Shown here piece after piece: positions 40,912 to 50,357 of a DNA stretch of 64,000 nucleotides (positions are counted from its first letter, which is position 1; each line of letters starts with the position of its first letter). Both the position numbers and the translations under genes were made by a program. The notes beneath the pieces are model-generated. The model did no database searches, was not told the DNA's origin, and was given only the letters and a program-made list of their open reading frames with translations. Source of the DNA: CAUZIR01 sp965250195 (lineage in GTDB: Bacteria; Chloroflexota; Dehalococcoidia; Lucifugimonadales; UBA2962); assembly GCA_965250195.1 (NCBI GenBank), contig OZ252295.1, forward strand, positions 2,170,001 through 2,234,000. The letters run 5' to 3'.

Positions 40912-43900
40912 ATGGCATCCTCAATGTCTTCCGACGTAGCTCATCGAACGGGCCGAAACCCTCGGTATTCGGTTCCGGAGACCCGTGACGCCGTACTGCA
41001 TCGGCGGCGCCTGCTCGACCATCTACACGACCATGTAGATAACCCGCTGCAAATAGTTTCGGCGCCTGCCAGCTACGGCAAGACCACGCTTCTGGCCGAT
41101 TACGCCAGGGACACCGACCTTCCCGTGTGCTGGTACTCGGTCGATGAGCTTGACCTCGATCCCAGGTCGTTCATGCGCCATCTGTCTGCGTCCTTGAACT
41201 CACAGTTCCCCGACTTCTCAGCCACCGGATCGAGGGGCCGGATGGGCGCCAACGGAGTCGACTGGCGTTCGGCGGTGACCGCATTCGTCGACACAGTCGC
41301 CGAGTCCGTGAACGAGTACTTCGTGCTGGTCATAGACGACTTCCACATCTTGGCGCCCAACAAGGTCATCGTCGACATGGTGGACAGGCTGGTGCAGCGG
41401 GCGCCGGAGAACATGTGCCTGGTGTTATCCACTCGTGAGACACCGCAGTTCCCGTCCCTGCCTCGCCTTCTGAGCCAACGCAGGGCGTCCGGTCTCGGCA
41501 AGGAGGAGCTCCGGTTCAACGCTGAGGAGATCCGCCAGGTCTTGGCCGACAACTTCGACCACCGGGTCAGCCTGTCGGAGGCCCAGAAGCTGGAGGCCGA
41601 CTCAGAGGGCTGGATCACCGCGATTTTGCTCACAAGCCAGCCTCTGTGGCATGGCCTGTTCAAAGAGATGCTCACCAGCAAGGGTGAGCACAGCCTAATT
41701 TTCCAATACCTCGCTTCGGAGGTTTTCTCTCGTCAATCCGACGAAATGCGCGGGTTCTTACTCAGGACCGCCGTGTGCGGCGAGTTCGATCTGGATTTGG
41801 CGACGGCTGTGTCAGGCGCCGAGAGGCCGGCAAAACTGTTGGAGGAAGTTGAAACCGAGGGCCTGTTCCTGAACCGGCTCAGTGGTGAAGACTCCTGGTA
41901 TCGGTACCACCACCTGTTCCGTGATTATCTGCGCGAACGCTTCGAACAGGACGACCCCAACGGTCTGCGAGCCGCCCATCGAGCGGTCGCCAGGCATTAC
42001 GAGGGCCTCGTTCGCCCGCAAGAGGCCGTGCGTCACTACATCGACGCCGGTGACTATGAAAAAGCCCTTGCGCTATTAGACCGAAATGCCGAAGCGTTCG
42101 CCGAAGAGGGCCTGTGGGAGAGCCTGGGCAATTGGATAAGCGAAATACCCGAAGAGCTGCGGATGGAGCGGCCTCATCTACTGCTGCATCTTTCTGGTGC
42201 CATGCGACGTTTGGGCAAGAGTGACGAGGCCATTCGCATGCTTAACAGGGCAATCGACGTTTTCGGATCCAGTGACGCCGAAGCGGAGACGGACCCCGTG
42301 CAAGAGGCCAGGGCTCTTATGTCCCGCAGCGTCGCCCTGGGCCGCAAGGGCGCGTATCAGATGGCGCTCAGGGACGCACGCCGTGCACACGAACTCGCCG
42401 AAAGCCACGGCTCCGCCGAAGACCGGGCCGAGGCGAGGGCCAACCTGGGCACCGCCTTCGCCCAGCAGGGTAAATTCCCTCGTGCTGCCAAAGAGCTCAA
42501 GTTGGCACTGGACGGCTTCCAGGAGTTGGGCAGCCTCTTCCAGATATCCCAGGTCAACGGCGGCCTGGGTTCGGTGTATTCGCTGCTCGGTGATTCGGCG
42601 AAGGCCGTCACCCAATTCGAGCACGCTCGCCAGAGCTGGCACGAGCTAGGAAACGGCGAGCAGCTCTCCGTCACGCTCAACAACATGGCAGTGCTCTACA
42701 GCCTTCAGGGCCAATACGGCAGGGCGGAGTCGCTCGCTCGAGAGTCGATAACCCTGGCGCTGAAACATGCGGGACCTCGTGACGAGGGCTACGCGCAAAT
42801 GACCCTGGCCGACATCTATCGCCAACGGGGTGATCTCGATGCAGCAGAGCAAACATATAACAGGGCCATGGAGTTGGCGTGCGAGTGCCTCGAGGCGTCG
42901 CTGGTAACGGTCGGTCTCATAGGCATTGCCGAGACAAACCGCCTCTCCGGCCGTTCGGACCGGGCGCAGAGTTCGATCGACGAGGCCGTGGCCATGGCCT
43001 CGCAACTCAACCAGCCATACGAACTCGGCCTCGGCTACCTGACACAGGGGATTCTCAGGTACGAAAACCACGAATTCGATGAAGCGGTGCGGCGGCTGAG
43101 CCAGGCCGTCGACGTGCTCACCCCGCTGAAGCAGCGGCGGGCACTTGCGAGGGCGCAGTTGCACCTTGGTCAAGCCTTGTTCCTACGAAAAAAATACACG
43201 GACGCGCTGGGCGCCCTCGCCACAGTTGCCAAGATATGCCAGGAGATGGGCGGCGCCCGGTTCCTTATGGGGGAATTGCTCAGGACGCCTTTGATGATCC
43301 AGTACGCGGCCGGCCGTGGCGGCGACAAAGAGTTCTTCAAAAAGCTGGCCTCTGAAATCAACAAACACGCCGCCGTATTGGACGGCGAAAGGGATGGTAT
43401 CGGAGACGCCGCGTCGGCGCCTCCGGCCGCGGCGGCGACGCCGAAAGTAGAAGTGACCACATTCGGTGCCGTCCAGGTGACACTGGACGGCAGCCGGGTA
43501 TTGAGTTCTGCCTGGGGAAGTGCGAAGGCGAAAGAGATGTTTTTGTACTTCCTAATGCGCGGTCAGCCTCTAACCAAGGGCAAAGTAGTAGAGGCCCTGT
43601 GGCCGGAGATATCGTCGTCGAAGGCCAATTCAAATTTCCACTCGACCCTTTATCGAATGAAGACGGGACTCTACCCAAGCTGTATCGACCGCGACGGAGA
43701 CCTGTATCGTCTCAGCCCCAACTGGACGTATGACCTGGACGCCTCCAGATTTGATGCGGCGTTACTTGGTGCAGAGCGTCTGGACGATGCCGACGTGGCG
43801 GGCAGGGAAGAGATCCTGGCGGTCGCGGCCAGTATTTATGAGGGTCCATTTCTGGAGGAAATCGATTCTGAATGGTCGAACGAATTGAGGATTGAGTACG

Positions 43901-44169
43901 GCTTTAAGTTCGTCCGCTGCATGTCGGCGCTTACCGGAATGATGCGACAGCGAGGCGACTGGCAAGCTGCGATAGGGCTCTTAGAGACGGGGATCAGTTC
44001 CGATGAACTCGAAGCGGAGTTCTACTACCTGGTAATGGATATTCAAGTCGAGCGAGGGGATCTCCCTTCCGCGACGAGGACCTATCAGCGTTTCAGGTCG
44101 GTATTCGGTGAGGTCTCACCGCCCGCCTCGCTTCCGCGCGTTCGTCGGCTGGTGAGCAGCCTCACCTAG
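40912..44169 (+). CDS. Large regulator: MalT-like STAND NTPase, TPR repeats, C-terminal winged helix and BTAD
   Basis: The 1085-residue protein opens with a MalT-type STAND NTPase (Walker A APASYGKTTLLADYA near residue 50, YFVLVIDDFHILAPN as Walker B, then a winged-helix SLIFQYLASEVFSRQ). Residues about 370-840 form tetratricopeptide repeats (for example RAEARANLGTAFAQQGKFPR and VTLNNMAVLYSLQGQYGRAE). The C-terminus has a SARP-like winged helix (TTFGAVQVTLDG, SAKAKEMFLYFLMRGQPLTK) and a BTAD domain. SARPs usually carry the DNA-binding part first; here it is last. STAND regulators are switched by a ligand on the sensor repeats. The next gene encodes a short secreted-type peptide, a candidate ligand. 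Confidence 0.92.
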   Translation: MASSMSSDVAHRTGRNPRYSVPETRDAVLHRRRLLDHLHDHVDNPLQIVSAPASYGKTTLLADYARDTDLPVCWYSVDELDLDPRSFMRHLSASLNSQFPDFSATGSRGRMGANGVDWRSAVTAFVDTVAESVNEYFVLVIDDFHILAPNKVIVDMVDRLVQRAPENMCLVLSTRETPQFPSLPRLLSQRRASGLGKEELRFNAEEIRQVLADNFDHRVSLSEAQKLEADSEGWITAILLTSQPLWHGLFKEMLTSKGEHSLIFQYLASEVFSRQSDEMRGFLLRTAVCGEFDLDLATAVSGAERPAKLLEEVETEGLFLNRLSGEDSWYRYHHLFRDYLRERFEQDDPNGLRAAHRAVARHYEGLVRPQEAVRHYIDAGDYEKALALLDRNAEAFAEEGLWESLGNWISEIPEELRMERPHLLLHLSGAMRRLGKSDEAIRMLNRAIDVFGSSDAEAETDPVQEARALMSRSVALGRKGAYQMALRDARRAHELAESHGSAEDRAEARANLGTAFAQQGKFPRAAKELKLALDGFQELGSLFQISQVNGGLGSVYSLLGDSAKAVTQFEHARQSWHELGNGEQLSVTLNNMAVLYSLQGQYGRAESLARESITLALKHAGPRDEGYAQMTLADIYRQRGDLDAAEQTYNRAMELACECLEASLVTVGLIGIAETNRLSGRSDRAQSSIDEAVAMASQLNQPYELGLGYLTQGILRYENHEFDEAVRRLSQAVDVLTPLKQRRALARAQLHLGQALFLRKKYTDALGALATVAKICQEMGGARFLMGELLRTPLMIQYAAGRGGDKEFFKKLASEINKHAAVLDGERDGIGDAASAPPAAAATPKVEVTTFGAVQVTLDGSRVLSSAWGSAKAKEMFLYFLMRGQPLTKGKVVEALWPEISSSKANSNFHSTLYRMKTGLYPSCIDRDGDLYRLSPNWTYDLDASRFDAALLGAERLDDADVAGREEILAVAASIYEGPFLEEIDSEWSNELRIEYGFKFVRCMSALTGMMRQRGDWQAAIGLLETGISSDELEAEFYYLVMDIQVERGDLPSATRTYQRFRSVFGEVSPPASLPRVRRLVSSLT

Positions 44170-44335
44170 TTTCCGGCACGCTCTCTCACCCCTTTTTAAC
44201 GGTCTATAGACTGCCTGTCGTATTTGTTTGCAATTCGTGTGTAAGGGATGACCCGTCCACGTAATTAATCCGTGAGAACCGCTCGGTTAGCTTGTGTCCA
44301 TCTCACAACACTTCAGGTTCAGGGAGGTATTGATC

Positions 44336-44440
44336 ATGAAGACAAAGCTAACGGGCAAGTTCTGGCGAGTAGCCTACGTTGCCATGGCGGTTACGGCCGT
44401 AGCGATAGCGGCGGCCGCTCCCATCAACTGGGGCCCATAA
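44336..44440 (+). CDS. 34-residue secreted-type peptide precursor
   Basis: ATG 44336 has a strong ribosome site (GGGAGG, nine bases upstream). The product starts MKTKLTGKFWRVAYVAMAV, with four basic residues before the hydrophobic run, continues in Ala/Val/Ile and ends AAAAPINWGP. This is a signal-peptide layout whose cleavage at an Ala-x-Ala site would release about six or seven residues (APINWGP or PINWGP). It lies 166 bases after the STAND/BTAD regulator and before a membrane protein gene. The upstream gap has an AACCG/CGGTT hairpin (44277-44288) but no clear promoter. A signalling role is inference; a membrane microprotein is the alternative. Confidence 0.7.
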   Translation: MKTKLTGKFWRVAYVAMAVTAVAIAAAAPINWGP

Positions 44441-44596
44441 AGCCCTGGTTCGGTGTCCGGGGCCGGGTGCGGACACAGGAACCCCTCCAGCCGCACCTGG
44501 TCCACCAACACAGCCTCGAAAACAGAATCGACGCGAGGGCAATTGTCACCGGCAATCGTAAAGATACTCAGGGGTAGCGAGAGCGACCGGCAGGGT

Positions 44597-45124
44597 GTGA
44601 GGGTCAAGCTTGGTTGGCTCCTGATCCTGGCGGTCGTCATCCAGGTGGTCGCTTTCAAGTTGATCTTCGACGATCCATCCGCCGTCGTTGCCAAGACAGT
44701 CGTCCTGGCAGTCACGACGGCGATGCTCTTTGTCGGGCTCGCGCCCAACCTGCGTTGGTGGGCGATTCGGTTGATGGCCCTGGGGTTAATTTTAAATACG
44801 CTGGTTATCGCGGCTAACGGAGGGCTGATGCCCGCCACCCCCGAAAACGCTGCGATAGTCTTCGGCACCGAGGCTGTGGCGGGCATGGAGCTCGGCGAGA
44901 CCCCGCCTGGTGGCAAAAATGTGCTCATGGACTCCGGTGACACGATTCTCGGGCCCCTGTCCGACGTCATAAGGATCGGGTGGCTCAACGACCGGATAAT
45001 GAGTGTGGGAGACGGCCTGCTCTATTTCGGGCTGATGGGTTTCGTGGTAGAGGCCCTGTATTTAGCGCTTATGCCGCGCCGCCGTGACGATAAATCTAGC
45101 TCACCGGAGACAATGCCAGCATGA
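44597..45124 (+). CDS. Multi-pass membrane protein, DUF5317-like
   Basis: From GTG 44597 the product is about 175 residues with four to five predicted membrane helices: LGWLLILAVVIQVVAFKLIF, VVAKTVVLAVTTAMLFVGLA, WWAIRLMALGLILNTLVIAA and a C-terminal GLLYFGLMGFVVEALYLALM. The NGGLMP segment after the third helix and SVGDGLLYFG before the last resemble DUF5317 proteins. Longer upstream starts exist but add no recognisable sequence. Its stop overlaps the next start (ATGA). Its position after the peptide gene suggests export, processing or sensing of the peptide (inference). Confidence 0.7.
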   Translation: MRVKLGWLLILAVVIQVVAFKLIFDDPSAVVAKTVVLAVTTAMLFVGLAPNLRWWAIRLMALGLILNTLVIAANGGLMPATPENAAIVFGTEAVAGMELGETPPGGKNVLMDSGDTILGPLSDVIRIGWLNDRIMSVGDGLLYFGLMGFVVEALYLALMPRRRDDKSSSPETMPA

Positions 45125-45618
45125 TGAACGCCAAGAACAATCAGGAATCGGGTTCGGCCCCTAACTTTGGCTTCGAGCAAATCCACATAGAGGGGTCGTC
45201 GCATCTGTTGCACTGGTATCTGACTCGACTTGAGACATTGGTGAAAAAGCAGGGCCTGACGAGCCTGCACTGGGTCACCGGTGTGAACACCGTCGAAGTT
45301 GGCAATCGCCTCTCCGAAGCGTTAACCAGTGACGGTCCCGGGTCGACGTCCGTAAATGGACACGCACGTCAGGCAGATCGCCACATCGTCGCTTCGCCTG
45401 GTGACGTCGGAGCAATCGGTCCCCTGGCCGCGCTCGCTACCGCCCGGGTAAGCCGAATGAAAGATGAGTACCCGGACAGTTTCTTGGTTATCAACGAGAG
45501 CGCCTGCCTGGACCTGACCCCGGTGCGGGGTGACGGCGGCCCCCCCGAATACACCGACGATCCGACCGTCGTCGATCTATACCTCGGTCTTTTCACGGTC
45601 ATCGCCAACGGCGCCTAA
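45121..45618 (+). CDS. Hypothetical protein coupled to the membrane protein gene
   Basis: The 165-residue soluble protein overlaps the stop of the membrane protein gene by four bases. I recognise no family. The middle (HLLHWYLTRLETLVKKQGLT) looks helical and amphipathic; the rest is of mixed composition without Cys clusters or membrane segments. It is probably the last gene of the regulator-peptide-membrane protein set. The 175 bases after it hold a TATATT (45753-45758), a possible -10 for the transporter genes. Confidence 0.7.
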   Translation: MMNAKNNQESGSAPNFGFEQIHIEGSSHLLHWYLTRLETLVKKQGLTSLHWVTGVNTVEVGNRLSEALTSDGPGSTSVNGHARQADRHIVASPGDVGAIGPLAALATARVSRMKDEYPDSFLVINESACLDLTPVRGDGGPPEYTDDPTVVDLYLGLFTVIANGA

Positions 45619-45793
45619 AGCGACACAAGGTCCTCACATAGCACCACACCGAGCCTCGTTCGGGTCCGCCACACCTCAGGCTTTCCGCTCACGCGGTCGA
45701 TAACCGCCACTCGACTTCGGCGCACACTCACCCCCTTCGGCGCTTTTCTTGATATATTCGGGGTCTGGTCAGAAATCACGAGGAACGCAACCT

Positions 45794-47557
45794 ATGCACA
45801 TATCGGTGGGGGAGATTTTGCCTTCCAGCGCTCTGAGACACGCCGCCAAGGCGGCGGCGATCATGGCGGTGGTGGCGCTTGCCGCAGCCGTTGCCTGCAG
45901 CGACCCGGAGATCGTTGAAGTAGAAAAGATCGTCGAAGTTCCGGGCGAGACCCAGGTAGTCGAGAAAATCGTCGAGGTCCCGGGCGAGACTCAAGTAGTC
46001 GAGAAAATCGTAGAAGTCGAGGTTGAGAAGGTGATCATCATCACCCCAACCCCGGAGTCTCGCAAGCTAGCCAAGGTCGCGTACCTCAACGCCGGCACTG
46101 AGCCCCCCACGCTGGACCCGGCGCTGGCCTCCGACGACCGCTGAATCCTGTTCATTGAAAATCTCTTCGTCGGCCTGACCAACGTTGACCCGGTCACCTC
46201 CGAAGTGCTGCCGGACCTGGCCGCGAGCTGGGACGTATCGGCCGACGGCACCGTCTACACCTTCAACCTGAGAAACGATGTGTTCTGGTCCGACGGAACG
46301 CGGGTCACGGCTGCGGATGTGGAGTACGGCATACTCCGTTCGCTGGACCCGGCCACGGGTGCGGCGTTCGCGTTCCTGGTCGCCGACTTCATAGTCAACG
46401 GCGCGGCGTTCAACGCCGGAGAGGCGGAGGCGGCCGACGTTACGCTACGAATCGAGCTAACCCAGCCCGCCGGGTACTTTCCCACGCTCGCGTCGCTCAC
46501 CGTCATGTTCCCGCAGCCGCAGGGCGCCATCGAAGAGCACGGCGCACGGTGGACCGAGCCGGACAACATCATCAGCAACGGGCCATACGACCTGCTGAGC
46601 TGGTCGCACGGCACGAGCATCGTCTTGCGCAAGAACGCCGCTTACTACGACGCGGGGTCTGTTGCGATAGAGACCGTCGACTACAAGATGGTCGAGGAGC
46701 CGTCCACCGCCCTGGCCATGTACGAGGCGGGAGCGCTGGACACCACCATCTTGCCCATCGAAGAGATGGACAGGGTGTTGTAGGACCCGGTTCTCAGTTC
46801 AGAGTTGACCATCTCACCGGCGCTCTCGACCACCTTCTACGGCTTCAACCTCAGTCGGGCGCCATTCGACAACGTGCTCGTGCGCAAGGCATTCATCGCC
46901 TCGGTCGACCGCCAGGCGCTGGTCGAATTCATCCTCAAGGGTGGGCAGGACCCGGCGACCACCTTCACCTCCCCCGGCAACTTTGGAGCCGTCCTCGATG
47001 GCGTGGGCATCGGCTTCGATCCGGTACAGGCCAGGGAGTGGTTGAGTGAGGCCGGCTTCCCCAATGGTGAGGGACTAGGCGAGATAACCCTTTCGTTCAA
47101 CACCGGAGCCAACAACGAGCCCATCGCTGAGGCAATCGCATCCATGTGGTTTGAGAACCTCGGGGTACAGGTGAACCTCCTGGCGCAGGAGTTCCAGGCC
47201 TACATCGGCAGTCTCTTCACCGACCCGACGCACATCTGGACGCTCAGTTATGGGGCGGACTACCCGGACGCCGACAACTGGCTGCGTGGGGTAATGCACT
47301 CCCAGTCCCCGTTCAACTTCGGCGGGTTCACCAGTGACGAGTTTGACGCTGCGGTGGAACAGGCCGCCGGTGAGACCGACCAGGCGGTCCGTGCGGACCT
47401 GTACCGGCAGGCCGAGCGCATCCTCACCGAGGACGTCGCGGCCATGCTCCCGCTGTTCCATGGGACGACGGTTGTTTTGACCAAGCCGTATCTCGAGCGC
47501 ACCTTCGCCCCCTTCGGAGGGGACCAGATCTCCACCTGGACTGCATTCGGGCGCTAA
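45794..47557 (+). pseudogene. Peptide ABC transporter binding lipoprotein with two in-frame stops
   Basis: One frame encodes a family 5 solute-binding lipoprotein from ATG 45794 to the TAA ending at 47557. It has a lipobox (LAAAVACSD), a repeat linker and the binding domain (AGTEPPTLDPALASDDR, then IENLFVGLTNVDPVTSEVLP and DLAASWDVSADGTVYTFNLR). The frame is broken by TGA at 46142-46144 and TAG at 46781-46783, with no frame change and conserved sequence on both sides. Both fit single transitions (for example CGA or TGG to TGA, CAG to TAG). The only uninterrupted start yields a 116-residue fragment. The partner permease is also damaged, supporting real decay. Confidence 0.88.
45929..46021 (+). 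repeat. 39-bp coding tandem repeat in the linker
   Basis: Two full units (45929-45967 and 45968-46006) and a partial third encode the 13-residue linker IVEVPGETQVVEK. Such linkers between the lipid anchor and the binding domain are common in Chloroflexota binding proteins. Confidence 0.85.
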
Positions 47558-47619
47558 CGTCGAGCATCTTCTAAAGCTCCCTATTCACACTTTCTTGGGG
47601 CGCGGGGGTTCCTGGGGCC

Positions 47620-48538
47620 GTGCAGTTCTACCTAGTTAAGCGGGTCGCCTGGGCGGTGCCCGTGCTGATCGCCCTCTCTCTGGTCACGTTCGTGCTGGTA
47701 CACGCCGTTCGGCGGCCCGTTCGACACAGAAAAGCCCGTGCCGGACCACGTCAAGGCCAACCTGGAAGCCAAGTTCCGGCTCGATCAACCCCTGTGGCGC
47801 CAGTACACCGACTACGGCTGGGGTGTCGTATCCAGGCTGGACTTCGGGCCGTCATACGTCTCTACCAGCCGGGACGCGCGCTCCATCGTGGCCGACACGC
47901 TCCCGGTGTCCGTCCAACTGACCGTTTATGCGTTGCTCATAGCCATCGGTATCGGGTTGCCGCTCGGCACGCTGGCGGCATTCAGGCAGAACACGCCCAT
48001 CGACTACGCCGCCTCCACCCTCGCGGCAATCGGCCTTGCCGTCCCCAGCATCGTCCTCGGGCCCATCCTGATATGGGTATTCGCACTCAAGTTGCAGATA
48101 TTGCCTGTTGCGACCTGGGGTGGGGCGTCACACGCCGTGCTCCCGGCGTTTACGCTCGGTCTGACGATGGCTGCGTATGTTGCCAGAATGGTCAGGGCAT
48201 CCCTTCTGGAAGTCCTGCGGGAGGACTACATTCGCAGCCATCGTGCGAGGGGCCTTTCCGAGGGTCGAGTGGTCGTCATCCACGGCCTGCGCAACGCCCT
48301 CATCCCGGTGATCTCCTACCTCGGGCCGTTAGTAGCCGGCCTCATCGCCGGGGCGATCGTGGTGGAAAGGATATTCGCGGTGCCGGGGATCGGCAGTCAG
48401 CTCGTCACCGCCATCGGCCAGAGGGACTACACGGTCATCATGGCCATCACTCTCGTCACCGGCGCGATCACCATAGGCGCGAATATCGTGGTCGAGTTGC
48501 TGCATGGGGTGCTCGACCCGACCGTGAGGTACCGGTAG
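47620..48538 (+). pseudogene. Peptide ABC transporter permease, DppB/OppB type, frameshifted
   Basis: GTG 47620 encodes the standard N-terminus MQFYLVKRVAWAVPVLIALS up to LVHAV. There the frame is lost: the expected PGGPFDTEKPVPDHVKANLE continues in another frame, with GTTCGGCGGC lacking two bases relative to GTT-CCN-GGC-GGC. The remainder, in the second frame from about 47713, is a complete permease with the EAA loop REDYIRSHRARGLSEGRVVV and ending LLHGVLDPTVRYR. Translation from GTG 47738 would give a permease lacking the first membrane helix and part of the external loop. Confidence 0.88.
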
Positions 48539-48539
48539 C

Positions 48540-49496
48540 GTGGTCCTGCGTCTTGTTGCACGAGGCTCTGATTGGAGTCAGGGCGGCCGGGCTCGGGGCC
48601 CCTGGCGCAGGGCCGCCTCGCGGCTCGGCAAGAACAAAATGGCCGTTGTCGGAGCGGCGGTGGTGGCGGTCCTGGCCGTGCTGGCAATTTTTGCACCGCT
48701 CATCGCGCCCAGGGGCTTTGCCGACACGAGCCTGCCTGACAACTACGCCGCCCCGGGTGCCGAGTTCCTCATGGGTGCGGACATCCTCGGCCGGGATGTC
48801 TTTTCCCGGCTCCTGTTCGGAGCCAGAGTCTCTCTTGGAGTCGGCCTGGCCGGTGCGGTTTCGGCTGCGATCATCGGCATCGCATACGGGGCTGTCTCCG
48901 GCTACTTTGGCGGCCGGGTGGATGCCTGGATGACCCGGTTGCTGGATCTGCTCTACGGAATACCCGCGGTACTGGTGATCATCTTGCTGATGGTCTACTT
49001 CCGGGCGGCGTCCGCGGCGCCCTCGCCGAATCTGTTCGTGCGAGGCGTCTCATCGATGGACGAAGCCATCGGAGGGGTCTTGTTCATCCTGGTGGGCATC
49101 GCTCTCACGTCCTGGCTGACCACCGCGCGATTGGTTCGCGGAATGGTTATCTCGCTCAAGACCCGCCAGTTCATCGAGGCGGCCCGGGCCCTGGGTATGA
49201 GTGATGCGCGCCTGATTCACCGTCACCTCGTGCCACAGGTGCTGGGTGCAGTAGTTGTTGCGGAGACCCTCGCCATACCGGGCTACATACTGGCAGAGGC
49301 CTTTCTCAGTTTCATAGGCCTTGGGGTCAGTCCTCCAACCCCGAGCTGGGGAGGAATGATCGAAGACGGGTTCAGATCACTGCGGTCGCACCCCCACGTG
49401 GTCTTTTTCCCGGCCGGTGTGCTGTTCGTCGCGCTGTTGGCATTCAACTTCCTCGGAGACGGCCTCAGGGACGCGTTCGATCCCAGGTCCGGCTGA
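48540..49496 (+). CDS. Peptide ABC transporter permease, DppC/OppC type
   Basis: GTG 48540 lies one base after the oppB-type stop. The 318-residue protein is intact: N-terminal helix NKMAVVGAAVVAVLAVLAIF, MGADILGRDVFSRLLFGARV, and the EAA loop EAARALGMSDARLIHRHLVP. It would pair with the damaged DppB-type permease. No ATPase gene follows, so the cluster is also incomplete at this end. Confidence 0.92.
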   Translation: MVLRLVARGSDWSQGGRARGPWRRAASRLGKNKMAVVGAAVVAVLAVLAIFAPLIAPRGFADTSLPDNYAAPGAEFLMGADILGRDVFSRLLFGARVSLGVGLAGAVSAAIIGIAYGAVSGYFGGRVDAWMTRLLDLLYGIPAVLVIILLMVYFRAASAAPSPNLFVRGVSSMDEAIGGVLFILVGIALTSWLTTARLVRGMVISLKTRQFIEAARALGMSDARLIHRHLVPQVLGAVVVAETLAIPGYILAEAFLSFIGLGVSPPTPSWGGMIEDGFRSLRSHPHVVFFPAGVLFVALLAFNFLGDGLRDAFDPRSG

Positions 49497-49522
49497 TTTC
49501 ATATCCAAGCGTCTCGTGTTTC

Positions 49523-49815
49523 GGGCCCGTGCCTCGGGCCCACGTTCTGGGGAGGGTTACACCGTCGGTCACCCCCAGAATCACCCGGAGGGGGGAGCCC
49601 AGGTCGGGGGCCGACGGGCAGAATGTAGCGTCATGTTGCACGTGTACGGGACTGGTCGGGTCAAAACAGGAACAGCGGGTTCCACACGATTTGCAAACCA
49701 TTTCCAAACCTTTTGGTTGGTAGCGTTTGTGTGTCCGCACGCAATTTCGGAGAGAGACCCCGTTAGTGGGAGTCTCTCGAACCCAGACCCCAGGTTCATT
49801 TGGGGCTACGAGCGA
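49523..49815 (+). promoter_or_regulatory. Structured leader before the small secreted protein gene
   Basis: The 339-base gap after the permease holds several hairpins: GGGCCC/GGGCCC (49523-49528, 49536-49541), TTCTGGGG/CCCCAGAA (49545-49552, 49573-49580) and GAGAGAC/GTCTCTC (49752-49758, 49772-49778). A CCCCA/TGGGG pair lies nearest the gene. The first may end the transporter transcript; the last two precede the ribosome site AAAGGAGG of the next gene. No coding potential is evident. Confidence 0.45.
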
Positions 49816-49835
49816 GACAAAGGAGGATGGTAATC

Positions 49836-50285
49836 ATGAAGTTCATGAAACGGCCCAAGGCGGTGGCGACGATTGCGACGCTTCTGCTCATGCTGATCGC
49901 GGTGCCCGTCGTCTACGGAGGCATTCAGTGAAGCGGCTTCGATCCGCAGGTGCAGATCGACGGCACGCAGTACAACGTATCCGTGCACGCCCCGGACGCG
50001 GCCTGGTGTGACGTCGATGGCGACATCGACGTGGTATTCCACATCGAAGCCGGTGCCAGGACCAAGCTGGACTTCGAGTCCACCGGTGGTTCCAACTCGT
50101 GCACCGTTTCGACTTCGACCACGTTTGACGCGGACGACGGCAACTCCGGCGTCGGAGTCAGCGTACAGGTCAACTCCAGCGGCAAGGGTAGATTTCCCGT
50201 CGTGGTCCAGATGGTCTCCGACGGCGAAGAGGCAGTTTGTAGCGGCGTCTCGGGCAAGTCCGTTTCTTGCTCGCTGAATAACTAA
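49836..50285 (+). pseudogene. Small secreted cysteine-containing protein with in-frame TGA
   Basis: ATG 49836 has an AAAGGAGG ribosome site. The frame encodes a signal peptide (MKFMKRPKAVATIATLLLML then IAVPVVYGGIQ), then TGA at codon 32 (49929-49931), then an uninterrupted domain of about 117 residues. That domain starts SGFDPQVQIDGTQYNV and has four Cys that could form two disulfides, ending VSCSLNN. The continuous frame on both sides means a single substitution, probably from TGG or TGC. If the stop is real, only a 31-residue secreted peptide is made. A histidine kinase gene follows. I do not recognise the family. Confidence 0.75.
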
Positions 50286-50313
50286 CCCTCGATTAAAGTG
50301 GCTACGTAGCCGC

Positions 50314-50348
50314 CCGGGCGCCCGGCTCTTGCCAGGCGCCCGGTTGTT
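50314..50348 (+). terminator. Terminator-like hairpin
   Basis: CCGGGCGCC (50314-50322) pairs perfectly with GGCGCCCGG (50335-50343), followed by TTGTT. It closes the secreted-protein transcript just before the kinase gene. Confidence 0.75.
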
Positions 50349-50357
50349 AGGATCGCG

